A stretch of DNA of 64,000 nt from assembly GCA_016704275.1 (NCBI GenBank), contig JADJAK010000009.1:1-64000 (forward strand), read 5' to 3'. Both the position numbers and the translations under genes were made by a program. Under the pieces are notes generated by a model. It searched no databases and had not been told where the DNA came from. It was given only the letters and a program-made list of their open reading frames with translations. Shown one piece after another: positions 45,063 to 52,972 of the stretch (the stretch's first letter is position 1; each line of letters begins with the position of its first letter). The stretch is from Gemmatimonadota bacterium. GTDB taxonomy: Bacteria; Gemmatimonadota; Gemmatimonadetes; Gemmatimonadales; GWC2-71-9.

Positions 45063-45146
45063 CAGGGGGCTCCAGGGGAGGGGTGCTCCCTGACGGTTCG
45101 CCATGGGGGCCGCGATGGATGCAACGGGGACTGCGCGCCAAGCCGC

Positions 45147-45491
45147 TCAGGCGTCGCGGTCCTCCCAGTCGACCTTCTTCATCAGGTGGTGCACCCCGGG
45201 GGCGAGCAGCAGGCCGGTCACGGCAATCACCACCAGGCCGCAGTAGAGGGCGTAGATCCCCGCGAAGAGCTTGCCGGGCTCGGAGAGCTCGACTGCCACG
45301 GGCCCCATCCCACCCAGCAGCATGGCGCTGTTCAGGAAGGCGTCGAGCCAGGTCATCCCCTCGAAGTGTCGGTAGCCCACCATCCCGATCACCAGGGAGA
45401 GGGCGAGCACGGCGAACGACACGACCGAGTGCAGCAGTTGCCGTCGGTAGAAGCGACGGCGATTGGGCTGGGCGACGCTCGACGCCGTCAT
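45147..45491 (-). CDS. Small membrane protein downstream of a two-component pair
   Basis: 114 residues with three hydrophobic segments: about 22-42 (VVSFAVLALSLVIGMVGYRHF), a middle NSAMLLGGMGPV hairpin that looks like a degenerate pore loop, and 78-98 (LFAGIYALYCGLVVIAVTGLLLAP). The helix-loop-helix layout is reminiscent of two-helix K+ channel cores but TVGYG is absent. Its start overlaps the response-regulator end by four bases, so it may be a target or partner of that system. Confidence 0.6.
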   Translation of the reverse strand: MTASSVAQPNRRRFYRRQLLHSVVSFAVLALSLVIGMVGYRHFEGMTWLDAFLNSAMLLGGMGPVAVELSEPGKLFAGIYALYCGLVVIAVTGLLLAPGVHHLMKKVDWEDRDA

Positions 45492-46171
45492 GTCGGCGCC
45501 TCCTCGCGACGGAGCAGAAAGCCGACCCCGCGTATCGTCTGGAGGAGCGGCACGCCAGCCGCTGCATTCAGTTTGCGTCGCAGATTGCCCACGTGGACGT
45601 CGATCACATTGCTCTCGGGGTCGAAGTGAATGTCCCAGACCTTCTCGAGCAGGGTGGTTCTTCGGATCACTTCTTCGGCGTGCAGCAGGAAGAACTCCAG
45701 CAGCTGGAACTCCTTCGGCGTGAGGTCGAGCGGGGTCCCATGGGCGGTCGCTCGATGCTGCAATCGATCCATTCCCACGCAGTCATACTGGAGCGCGTCG
45801 AGTCGCTGTGCGCCGCCTCGACGGGTCAGCGCCCGCAGCCGTGCGAGCAACTCGTCGAAGCGGAACGGCTTGGAGAGATAGTCATCCGCCCCGGCGTCGA
45901 GCCCGCGGACCACGTCCTCCGGGGCATCGCGGGAGGTGAGCATGAGGATCGGCGTGGTTCGGCCCTCCCGCCGCAGCTCGATCGCCACCTGGAAACCGTT
46001 CTTCTTCGGCAGCATCACGTCGAGCAGGATCGCGTCATAGTCGCCCACGTGGGCCAGCAGCGTCGCCTCCTCCCCATCGACCGCGACGTCCACCGTGTAT
46101 CCCTCTTCCTCGAGGCCGTGCTTGATGAAGGAGGCAACCTTCCGCTCGTCTTCCACGACCAGCAGCTTCAT
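45488..46171 (-). CDS. OmpR/PhoB-family response regulator
   Basis: 227 residues from ATG 46171. The receiver has the acidic pair ED at 7-8, phosphoacceptor Asp51 (ILLDVMLP), Thr/Ser 79-80 and Lys101 (LSKPF). The C-terminal winged helix (about 130-222) has LTPKEFQLLEFFLLHAEEVI, NVIDVHVGNLRRKL and IRGVGF. Partner of the histidine kinase encoded 16 bases upstream on the same strand. Confidence 0.95.
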   Translation of the reverse strand: MKLLVVEDERKVASFIKHGLEEEGYTVDVAVDGEEATLLAHVGDYDAILLDVMLPKKNGFQVAIELRREGRTTPILMLTSRDAPEDVVRGLDAGADDYLSKPFRFDELLARLRALTRRGGAQRLDALQYDCVGMDRLQHRATAHGTPLDLTPKEFQLLEFFLLHAEEVIRRTTLLEKVWDIHFDPESNVIDVHVGNLRRKLNAAAGVPLLQTIRGVGFLLRREEAPT

Positions 46172-46187
46172 GAGTGGGTGCTCCAGG

Positions 46188-47480
46188 TCATGGGGACTTC
46201 CGGGCAATCGGAAGGTCGAGGTGGAAGAGCCCGGCGCCAGCGCGGGGCATCGTGTCGAGGTCCCCGCCCAGGAGGCGGGCCAATCGTCGCGAGAGCGGCA
46301 GCCCGAGCCCCACGCCCTGCTTCTCCCCCTCGGCGGTGGTCACGTACACGTCGAAGATCCGCTCTGCCTCCTCCTCGCGGATGCCGGGGCCCTCATCCTC
46401 CACGAGATAGCGAACCATCTCGCCCTCGGGGCGGACGGAGAGGCGCACCCGGGTCCCTGCCGGACTGTACTTGATCGCGTTGGTCAACAGGTTCATCAGG
46501 ATCTGCTCCACGCGACTCGCATCGGTCTCGATCGTGGGCACGCCCTCGGCGAGCTCGAGGTCAAGGCGGATGCGCTTGGCCTGCGCGGCGGGGGTCACCC
46601 GTCCGGCCGCACGGTGGGCCAGCGCGACGGCGTCGACCCGCCGCACGACCGGCTTGAGCCGATCCTCGTCGAGTCGGCTCAGGTCGAGGAGGTCGCTGAT
46701 CAGGTCGATGGCCTGCTGGGCGGCGTCATACACCTCGAAGGCCTCGCGCGGAGCCGTCGCGCGATCCTGCTTGCGAACCAGCAGCTCGGACCAGCCATAC
46801 ACGGCGGCGAGGGCATTGCGCAATTCGTGGTTGACCATCGCGAAGAACCGCTCGCGGGTCCGTTGCAGGAGATGGACTTCGGCCAGCAGCTGCGCGCTCT
46901 CTTCGTGCAGGCGCGCGTTCTCGACCGCCGCCGCCGACATGGCGGCGAGCAGGATGGCGACGTGCTCGTCATCGGCGGTGAACTGGTCGTTCCCCTGCTT
47001 CTCGGTGAGGTACAGATTGCCGATGATGCCACGGCGGCCGGTGATCGGGACGCCGAGAAAGGAGTGCATGGGAGGGTGATGCGGGGGAAAGCCGTGGGAA
47101 GCGGGGTGGCGCACCAGATCGGGCAGGCGAATGGGGCGCCCCTCTCGCAGCAGGAGCCCGAGCACGCCATGCCCCACGGGAGGCGGGCCCATCGCCTCGC
47201 GTTCCTGGTCGCTGATGCCATGGGTGACGAACCGCTCGAGGACTCGACCATCCGGCGCCAGGACGCCGATGGCCGTGTAGCGCGCACCGATCACCTCGGC
47301 AGCGATCGCCACGACGCGGTGCAGCACGCCGTCGAGTGACGCCTCCGAGGTCAGGGCGAGCCCGGCCAGGACCAGTCGCTCCAGTTGATCGTTTTCCGGC
47401 ATGGCAGGGGTGTTCGTGGGCGTCGCCTCCGTGAGTGTCTGGTGCCGACTGCCTTGTGCTGGCGATGAAGAAAGCTTCAT
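46188..47480 (-). CDS. Soluble GAF-domain histidine kinase
   Basis: 430 residues from ATG 47480; ATG 47402 (MPENDQLERL) is an alternative. No membrane helix or signal peptide. GAF domain about 30-185 (ARYTAIGVL, PITGRRGIIGNLYLTEK), then HisKA with FFAMVNHELRNAL (phosphorylatable His218), then HATPase with NLLTNAIKYS (N-box), DEGPGI (G1) and GVGLGLPLSRRL (G2). The FLGVPI/GNLYLTEK pattern resembles DevS/DosT-type GAF sensors of gas or redox state, but haem ligation cannot be confirmed. The first gene of the kinase-regulator-membrane protein operon. Confidence 0.9.
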   Translation of the reverse strand: MKLSSSPAQGSRHQTLTEATPTNTPAMPENDQLERLVLAGLALTSEASLDGVLHRVVAIAAEVIGARYTAIGVLAPDGRVLERFVTHGISDQEREAMGPPPVGHGVLGLLLREGRPIRLPDLVRHPASHGFPPHHPPMHSFLGVPITGRRGIIGNLYLTEKQGNDQFTADDEHVAILLAAMSAAAVENARLHEESAQLLAEVHLLQRTRERFFAMVNHELRNALAAVYGWSELLVRKQDRATAPREAFEVYDAAQQAIDLISDLLDLSRLDEDRLKPVVRRVDAVALAHRAAGRVTPAAQAKRIRLDLELAEGVPTIETDASRVEQILMNLLTNAIKYSPAGTRVRLSVRPEGEMVRYLVEDEGPGIREEEAERIFDVYVTTAEGEKQGVGLGLPLSRRLARLLGGDLDTMPRAGAGLFHLDLPIARKSP

Positions 47481-47567
47481 CCCCGGCCCATCCTCCCTTC
47501 CCGTGCCACCGTGCACTTTTCCTGCGTGAACGTCTCCGTCTTACCCTTGCCGTGCGGGAGTCCCGAG

Positions 47568-48230
47568 ATGTCGCTTCGCGATGGCGACGCAGCGACGGCA
47601 GGTTCAGGGTCGCATCCACGCTCCGTCGATGCCGGGCCGCGCTGGGGCTGGCGGAGCTTTGACCACCGTCCGCGGCAATGGCACGAGGCCCTTCGCCACG
47701 CCCTCCCGACCGGGTGGGGTCAGATGCGATCCGAAACTTATCTCCTGTCGCGACGGTCCACGAGTCTGGTGAAGCTCCAGCAGGGCCGAGTGGACGTCAA
47801 ACGGAGGATGGCGACGGAGCCAAACGGACTGGAAGCCTGGCAAACAGTGCGGCGGGTGGGGTTTCCGATCCCACCCGAGGACATCGCGGCACTCTGCCGC
47901 TGCTGGCAGGTCGACCCCCCAGGCCCGTCCCGGGTGGTTGCGACGCTCGACGAGTTCCATGCCCTTCTGGCACAGCAGCTTCCCGAGGTGCACGTCCTTC
48001 CGGCCAGAAGCTGGTGGCGCGAGTATGGCCTGCTTGGGTGTCTGGTGCAGCGGCGCACAATGTTGGTGCGCGGGACCGTGCTCGAGATGCTGGCTGTCGA
48101 GCACCCGGAACTGGTCACCCTTCGCACCGCGCTGCAGGCGATGCAATTGACGGAGGTGCCACACACCTCGTCCCGGACGGCGTTGCGGCACTTGCTCGGG
48201 TGGCCAACGCATGACGGTCACCTGGAGTGA
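47568..48230 (+). CDS. Uncharacterised protein, possibly CYTH-like
   Basis: 220 residues from ATG 47568 (an earlier in-frame start at 47511 is possible). Not firmly recognised. The stretch SETYLLSRRSTSLVKLQQGRVDVKRR then GLEAWQTVRRVGFPIP resembles the strand pattern of a small family of CYTH-like proteins, in which a basic and acidic tunnel binds a polyphosphate, but the EXEXK motif is not evident. It is divergent from the kinase gene with an 87-base gap. Confidence 0.5.
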   Translation: MSLRDGDAATAGSGSHPRSVDAGPRWGWRSFDHRPRQWHEALRHALPTGWGQMRSETYLLSRRSTSLVKLQQGRVDVKRRMATEPNGLEAWQTVRRVGFPIPPEDIAALCRCWQVDPPGPSRVVATLDEFHALLAQQLPEVHVLPARSWWREYGLLGCLVQRRTMLVRGTVLEMLAVEHPELVTLRTALQAMQLTEVPHTSSRTALRHLLGWPTHDGHLE

Positions 48231-48397
48231 CGGCCCCGATCGCGCGAACCGGGAATGATTCGACGACTAATCCGGTCCCCATTCCGTGGCCGTGTTGGCG
48301 GTTGCCGATCACGCGTCCTTGGTAGTGATTGCACACCGGCGCGTGAGTATCGCTTCCGTGGTGATGCTCGAATCACGCTGACCTCTGGGAGCTGCTC

Positions 48398-49024
48398 ATG
48401 CGCAGGTTCGCCATTCTCCTCGCCATCTCGTCGACTTCGGCGATGTCGCTCGCCGCGCAGCAACTCGCCACGTCGACGACCCCCCTTCGTGAGTGCGGCG
48501 CGTGCGTGGCCTCGCTTGCCGTCGGCATTCATCAGGTGCCTGCGGACACCGGTCGCCTCAGGGCGATCGAATACAGCGATGCGTACGCCGTCCGGTTGAA
48601 GATCCATCGCATCGCCAGTTACGCGGAGTTGCCGCTCTTCGCGGCAGAGTACTTCCTTGGCGAGAAGTTGCTGCGTGACCAGCGCAACGGAGTGAACCAG
48701 GGTGGCGAGGACGGCGGGAACCGATCCAGCGCGCGTGGCGCGCACTCGGCGGTGGCAGCCGGACTCGGGGTGCTCTTCACCGTCAACACCGTCACGGGCG
48801 GCTGGAATCTCTACGAGTCGCGGAAGGATCCCTCGGGACGGACTCGCAAGTGGATCCACACCATCGCCATGCTCGCGGCCGATGCCGGATTCCTGTGGAC
48901 CGCTGCGGCGGCCGAAGGGGCGCGCGAATCGGATGCCGGCGCGCGGACGCACCGCACGCGGGCCATCGCCTCGATCAGTCTCGCGACGGCCTCCACCGTG
49001 ATGATGTGGCTCTGGAAGGATTGA
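48398..49024 (+). CDS. Uncharacterised exported/membrane protein of a Rieske cluster
   Basis: 208 residues. A signal peptide (LAISSTSAMSLAAQQ) is followed by a conserved segment AYAVRLKIHRIASYAELPLFAAEYFLGEKLL and three hydrophobic stretches (AVAAGLGVLFTVNTVTGGWNLY, WIHTIAMLAADAGFLWTAAAAEG, and the C-terminal SISLATASTVMMWLW). Conserved His residues in the helices (RTRKWIHTIAML, KIHRIAS) could ligate a b-type haem; that is inference. Its TGA overlaps the next ATG. Confidence 0.65.
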   Translation: MRRFAILLAISSTSAMSLAAQQLATSTTPLRECGACVASLAVGIHQVPADTGRLRAIEYSDAYAVRLKIHRIASYAELPLFAAEYFLGEKLLRDQRNGVNQGGEDGGNRSSARGAHSAVAAGLGVLFTVNTVTGGWNLYESRKDPSGRTRKWIHTIAMLAADAGFLWTAAAAEGARESDAGARTHRTRAIASISLATASTVMMWLWKD

Positions 49025-49524
49025 TGCTCGCCACGCTGATCGACACGCTCACCCGCTGGTGTGCGCCATGGCAGGCGTTCTATGCCGATTCCCGACTGAC
49101 CGAGATCGCGGTCACTTCGGTGCACGTCGTGGCGATGCTGCTTGGCGGCGGCTTCGCCGTCGCGGCGGACCGACTCACGCTGCGCACGACGCGGCGCGAG
49201 ACGGCCGACCGGATGGCGATGCTTGAGGAGCTGCAGTCGGTGCACCGGCCGGTGAAGATCGGATTGGCGGCGCTGTTCGCGAGCGGGGTGGCGCTTGCGG
49301 CTTCCGATGTCGAGACCTTCTCGGCCTCGCCCGCGTTTCTGGTGAAACTGGCGTTGGTCGCGCTTCTCTCGGTCAACGGGCTGGTCATGTTGCGTGCCGA
49401 GCGGTTGCTCCGGCGCGATCCGACCGACGCGCGATGGGGAACGTTGCGCCGGGTGAGTTGGTTCTCGCTGATGCTCTGGATCAGCACCGCCGTCGTCGGG
49501 GTCGTGCTGGTCAATGCGGCGTGA
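49024..49524 (+). CDS. Membrane protein with four predicted helices, Rieske cluster
   Basis: 166 residues. Four hydrophobic segments at about 25-48, 80-97, 101-120 and 143-165. His residues occur in VTSVHVVAML and LQSVHRPVKIG, on the membrane-facing sides of the first two helices. The pattern resembles small DUF2269/CopD-like membrane proteins in broad outline, but no family is claimed. Starts in a TGATG overlap. Confidence 0.6.
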   Translation: MLATLIDTLTRWCAPWQAFYADSRLTEIAVTSVHVVAMLLGGGFAVAADRLTLRTTRRETADRMAMLEELQSVHRPVKIGLAALFASGVALAASDVETFSASPAFLVKLALVALLSVNGLVMLRAERLLRRDPTDARWGTLRRVSWFSLMLWISTAVVGVVLVNAA

Positions 49525-49575
49525 GTGCGCTGCACCGACGTCGGTCCTCCACCATTGTCCTGCCCTGAGGTTGCC

Positions 49576-50103
49576 GTGAACGAGAGCAGCGAACACAACG
49601 ATGACGCCGCCTGCGAAGGCTGCGAATTGACCCGGCCCCGCCGGGAATTCCTGAAGGAGATCGGCTTGGCCGCGATGGGCGCGTTGCTCCTGGCCGGCAT
49701 CCCGGCCGAGGTGGCCGCGGCGATGGAGCCGCGTCGCGTCACGGCCAGCGGCCGCGTCGGGGCCGATCCGACCTATCCGGTACCGGCCGCCGACGGCGTG
49801 CAGATCGACAAGGTGAACGAGGTGATCCTGGTTCGCTGGCAGAACAGTGTCTGGGCCTTCAACCTCTCCTGCCCGCACCAGCGGACGGCGTTGCGGTGGA
49901 CCGAGGCCAAGCACGAGTTCCAGTGTCCGAAGCACAAGTCGCGCTACCAGCCCGACGGCACCTTCATCGCCGGCCGCGCCACCCGCAACATGGATCGCTT
50001 CTCGATCACCCGGACCGGGACCGACGTCATCGTGCACGTCGGGGCGATGCACAAAAGCGACGCGGACCAGTCAAGCTGGTCCGCGTCGGTGGTGAAACTC
50101 TGA
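49576..50103 (+). CDS. Tat-exported Rieske 2Fe-2S protein
   Basis: 175 residues from GTG 49576 with GAGG upstream. The N-terminus has a twin-arginine signal (PRREFLKEIG, RR at 22-23) and a hydrophobic core ending near residue 49. The Rieske ligands are Cys99 and His101 (CPH) and Cys117 and His120 (CPKH). The protein should be folded with its cluster and then exported and anchored by Tat. The other two genes encode membrane proteins, so a compact quinol-oxidising or electron-transfer complex is plausible. Confidence 0.85.
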   Translation: MNESSEHNDDAACEGCELTRPRREFLKEIGLAAMGALLLAGIPAEVAAAMEPRRVTASGRVGADPTYPVPAADGVQIDKVNEVILVRWQNSVWAFNLSCPHQRTALRWTEAKHEFQCPKHKSRYQPDGTFIAGRATRNMDRFSITRTGTDVIVHVGAMHKSDADQSSWSASVVKL

Positions 50104-50121
50104 TCGGAATCGCGCGGCGCC

Positions 50122-52728
50122 CTAGCGCGCCCGGCCCAGCCGGCGATCTTCCGGGTCCGTGGTAAACCGGCCGCGCACGATCAGGGCGACGCTCTTCCGG
50201 AAGATCGAGGCGCTCGGGAAGGGCAATGCGGACTGCGTGGCGGAGCACCCAGGCGGCGGTGAGCAGTTCTTGCCCGGCGCGCAGGGGCCGCCGTTGAAGT
50301 TGATGCGCCGACCATACCCGCCATTCGGCAGCTGGAAGCGGAGCACCAGCTCGGGCTGACGGTTTCGCGTCACCAGCTGCGCGTTCGGCAGCGGACCGAT
50401 GTCAAACTGGAAGGTGACCAGCCGATCGACACCGCCGGTGCCTTCACTCTCGCCCCCCAGGAACGCGATCGCCGAGGCGCTGAACGACTGCGTCTGCGGC
50501 GCGCCCGTCGTGGCGTTTTTCACCACGCGCTCGGCCACCAATGTCATCGGGTACGCGATCGGACCGCTCTGCCCAGGCGTTGCCTCGGCCGAGAGGTACA
50601 GGCCGATGGAACGCACCAATCCGCCGCCACCCACCGGACCGGGAATGGTGAAGTAGTACGCGGCGATGTCGTCCCGAAACGCGGCGGGGGTGCAGGCGTT
50701 GATGGTCGTGTAGGCGGAGGAATGCGTCGCGGTGTAGAAGAGCTCCGCGCCCCCCGGCGTCGACTGCAGCGAGGCGCGCAGTTGATTCTCCCCTTCGCCA
50801 GGCACCCAGGTGACCGAGGCACTCCCGTCGGCCCCGGTGGGGGTCGTGGCCGTCAGCGGCGCGCCGTTCACGGTGGCACCCATGGCGCCGCCTGGTGTCC
50901 AGAAGACCGGGACACCAACCTGCGGGTTGTTGAATTGGTCGGTGACCCGGACGGTCGGCGTCGGGCTGACCGCACCGCCGTTCACCTTGCCATACGCCGT
51001 GGGGCCGACCGCCACAAACCGCAACGCGGCACCGGGTGCGACATCGAAGAGGTTGCTCCCCGTGGTGCTGGACACGAGCCCCGCGTCGCCGAGCGTGGCA
51101 GAGGCGGCGAATCGATAGCCCGTGGCCGCCTGCAGGATCGTGGTGCTGAAGGTGGCCACCCCGTTGACCGCATTGGTGACCTTTGTCGTGGCACCGCCGT
51201 CAAAGCTGTTCTTGTTCAGCGATAGCGTCACCGGGTTCGACGCGGTCGGCACGATCGTGCCCAAGTCGGAGCGCACCTCGACGCGGGCGGGGATCAACGC
51301 ACCGGCGCTGTAATTGCCCGCGGCCGGTTGGGTGAAGACGAGGCTACTTGCCCCATACGCGGCGATCAGCCAGCTCGGCACCTCCGGGACAAACTCGATC
51401 ACGGTCGGGTCGAGGTTGGCCGGTGGCGTGAGCGTCGCAGTCAGCTTGGTGTACGCGGTGCGGAGGTCGGACGTCGTGCCGAAATTGATGCAGCCGACGG
51501 CCGCAGTCCCGGCGGCGTTGGTGGCGGCGTCGGCGCCGCAGACCGAGGCGTTGCCCGGCTTCGCGCTGTAGGGCGCCACGGTGGACGGTGCCGTCGTCCA
51601 GGCGGCGGTGACGCCCGGAATCGGCGTCCCCTGGCGGGTCTTGACCGTGATCGTCGGGAGGCCCGCGCCGGTGCGGGTCGTGCCGACGGTGCCATCGATC
51701 GTGGTCACGAGGAGGGCGTCGCGGACGAACTCGCTGGTCGACCCGCCGACGCCGCCCGAGGCGAAGAGCTGCGGGTCAACCGGCTCGAACGGCGAGAACT
51801 CGCTGGTCGCGCCGCCGATGCCGCCGCTGCCCGCGAGGCGACCGGCAGCGGCGAGCGGTGCGGGGCGCACCACGCTCGCCAGCGCGTCGAGGAGCCGACC
51901 ACCCCAGCTCGACGGCATCGCGGCCGAGGTGATCGCTCCGCACGCGAGCGTCATCTCCGGCGGAATGTTGACGCGCGGGAGCACCTCGAAGGTGGCCGGG
52001 TTCTTCTGGTGGCCGAGCACCAGCCGCGCCAGCAGCGAGTCGATTTCATTCGCCGGCACGTTGATGAGTTCTACGGGATCCGGGCAGACGCCGACGATCG
52101 CCTTCGTGCCCGGCTTCAGCGTCTGGGCAGGCGACACCGTCCACTCATAGATGAACGCGTACTTGTCGAGCGGCGTCGTGAGGGCGTTCGGGTCAGTGAG
52201 CCGGCGCGCCGTCACGATGGTGTTCTCGACGACCGCATCCGGCGGGAACTGGGCTCCGGACTGGCGGTCCAGCGTCTGCAGCGTGGTCATCGGGTCGCCG
52301 ACGTGCACGACCCACGTCTCCTTGGGGTTCGCGATCCCGGCGTCGATGCCGACGTAACAGAAGATCTGGTTCAGCACCGAGGCGAGGGTCGCCGGCGACA
52401 GCGCCACCTGCTGGTTCGCGTCGTTGGCGAGGAGGAAGTCGACCAACTCGAACGCCTTCGCCTTGGCCAGCGTCGCATTGTTCGCGTTCGTCGCCTGCAC
52501 GACGGCGTTCCAGGTGCTCGTGGCGGTGAAGCTGTTGGCGAGCGACGAGAAGCCGCTCGACAGTGCGCCCTGGATCTGCACGGGGTCCGCCGTGCACGCG
52601 GCAGCGTCCGCCGCGCGGCCGCGCGTCGGGACGGCGCCAGTGGCCTGATCGGCCAGCGAGGCGGAGTCTCCGCATGCCGTGGCAAACAACAGCACCGCGA
52701 GCAGCGGCAACCGGGTGGAACGGAACAC
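50122..52728 (-). CDS. Large Ig-like domain lipoprotein
   Basis: 868 residues. Lipobox ATAC follows a short signal peptide. Several Ig-like (Big_1/invasin-type) regions can be seen, for example LPTITVKTRQGTPIPGVTAAW and PTVRVTDQFNNPQVGVPVFW with the GADGSASVTWVPG strand. Two short near-repeats GGIGGATSEF and GGVGGSTSEF separate earlier parts. Pro/Thr-rich linkers are present. Probably a surface adhesin or stalk; ligand unknown. A -35/-10 pair lies upstream at 52821-52849. Confidence 0.75.
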   Translation of the reverse strand: MFRSTRLPLLAVLLFATACGDSASLADQATGAVPTRGRAADAAACTADPVQIQGALSSGFSSLANSFTATSTWNAVVQATNANNATLAKAKAFELVDFLLANDANQQVALSPATLASVLNQIFCYVGIDAGIANPKETWVVHVGDPMTTLQTLDRQSGAQFPPDAVVENTIVTARRLTDPNALTTPLDKYAFIYEWTVSPAQTLKPGTKAIVGVCPDPVELINVPANEIDSLLARLVLGHQKNPATFEVLPRVNIPPEMTLACGAITSAAMPSSWGGRLLDALASVVRPAPLAAAGRLAGSGGIGGATSEFSPFEPVDPQLFASGGVGGSTSEFVRDALLVTTIDGTVGTTRTGAGLPTITVKTRQGTPIPGVTAAWTTAPSTVAPYSAKPGNASVCGADAATNAAGTAAVGCINFGTTSDLRTAYTKLTATLTPPANLDPTVIEFVPEVPSWLIAAYGASSLVFTQPAAGNYSAGALIPARVEVRSDLGTIVPTASNPVTLSLNKNSFDGGATTKVTNAVNGVATFSTTILQAATGYRFAASATLGDAGLVSSTTGSNLFDVAPGAALRFVAVGPTAYGKVNGGAVSPTPTVRVTDQFNNPQVGVPVFWTPGGAMGATVNGAPLTATTPTGADGSASVTWVPGEGENQLRASLQSTPGGAELFYTATHSSAYTTINACTPAAFRDDIAAYYFTIPGPVGGGGLVRSIGLYLSAEATPGQSGPIAYPMTLVAERVVKNATTGAPQTQSFSASAIAFLGGESEGTGGVDRLVTFQFDIGPLPNAQLVTRNRQPELVLRFQLPNGGYGRRINFNGGPCAPGKNCSPPPGCSATQSALPFPSASIFRKSVALIVRGRFTTDPEDRRLGRAR

Positions 52729-52820
52729 GACGCCTCCAGGGGGAATCAGAAGGGAGTGCGGTGGGATGGACGCCGAGCGTGCCGCCGCGGCGATTCATCC
52801 TGCCACCCCCAATGGCGATT

Positions 52821-52849
52821 GATATACGCCACAGTCGAAAGGTCCGCAA
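52821..52849 (-). promoter_or_regulatory. Candidate sigma-70 promoter of the Ig-like lipoprotein gene
   Basis: On the minus strand TTGCGG (52849-52844) and TATATC (52826-52821) are separated by exactly 17 bases, about 93 bases upstream of the start codon at 52728. The match to TTGACA/TATAAT is partial, but the A/T content stands out in this GC-rich DNA. Confidence 0.4.
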
Positions 52850-52920
52850 TGGTGTTGCGCACGCGTTACACCCCTGTGGGCCAGTCGCGACGGGGCATTT
52901 CCCGGGTCCCGGATGCCAAA

Positions 52921-52946
52921 CGCCCCACCCGGTGGGGGGTGGGGCG
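52921..52946 (-). terminator. Intrinsic terminator after the kinase-TPR gene
   Basis: A perfect 10-bp GC stem (CGCCCCACCC with GGGTGGGGCG) and 6-base loop lies 27 bases after the stop of the minus-strand kinase-TPR gene. Read on the minus strand it is followed by TTTGG; the T-run is short, so efficiency may be moderate. Confidence 0.6.
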
Positions 52947-52972
52947 CCGTGGGATCCGCTGGCCGGTGCCGG

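Noticed and set aside
47511..47567. Upstream extension of the uncharacterised gene at 47568
   Set aside because: The extra 19 residues lack conservation-like character and would reach into the promoter region shared with the divergent kinase gene, so the shorter start is preferred.
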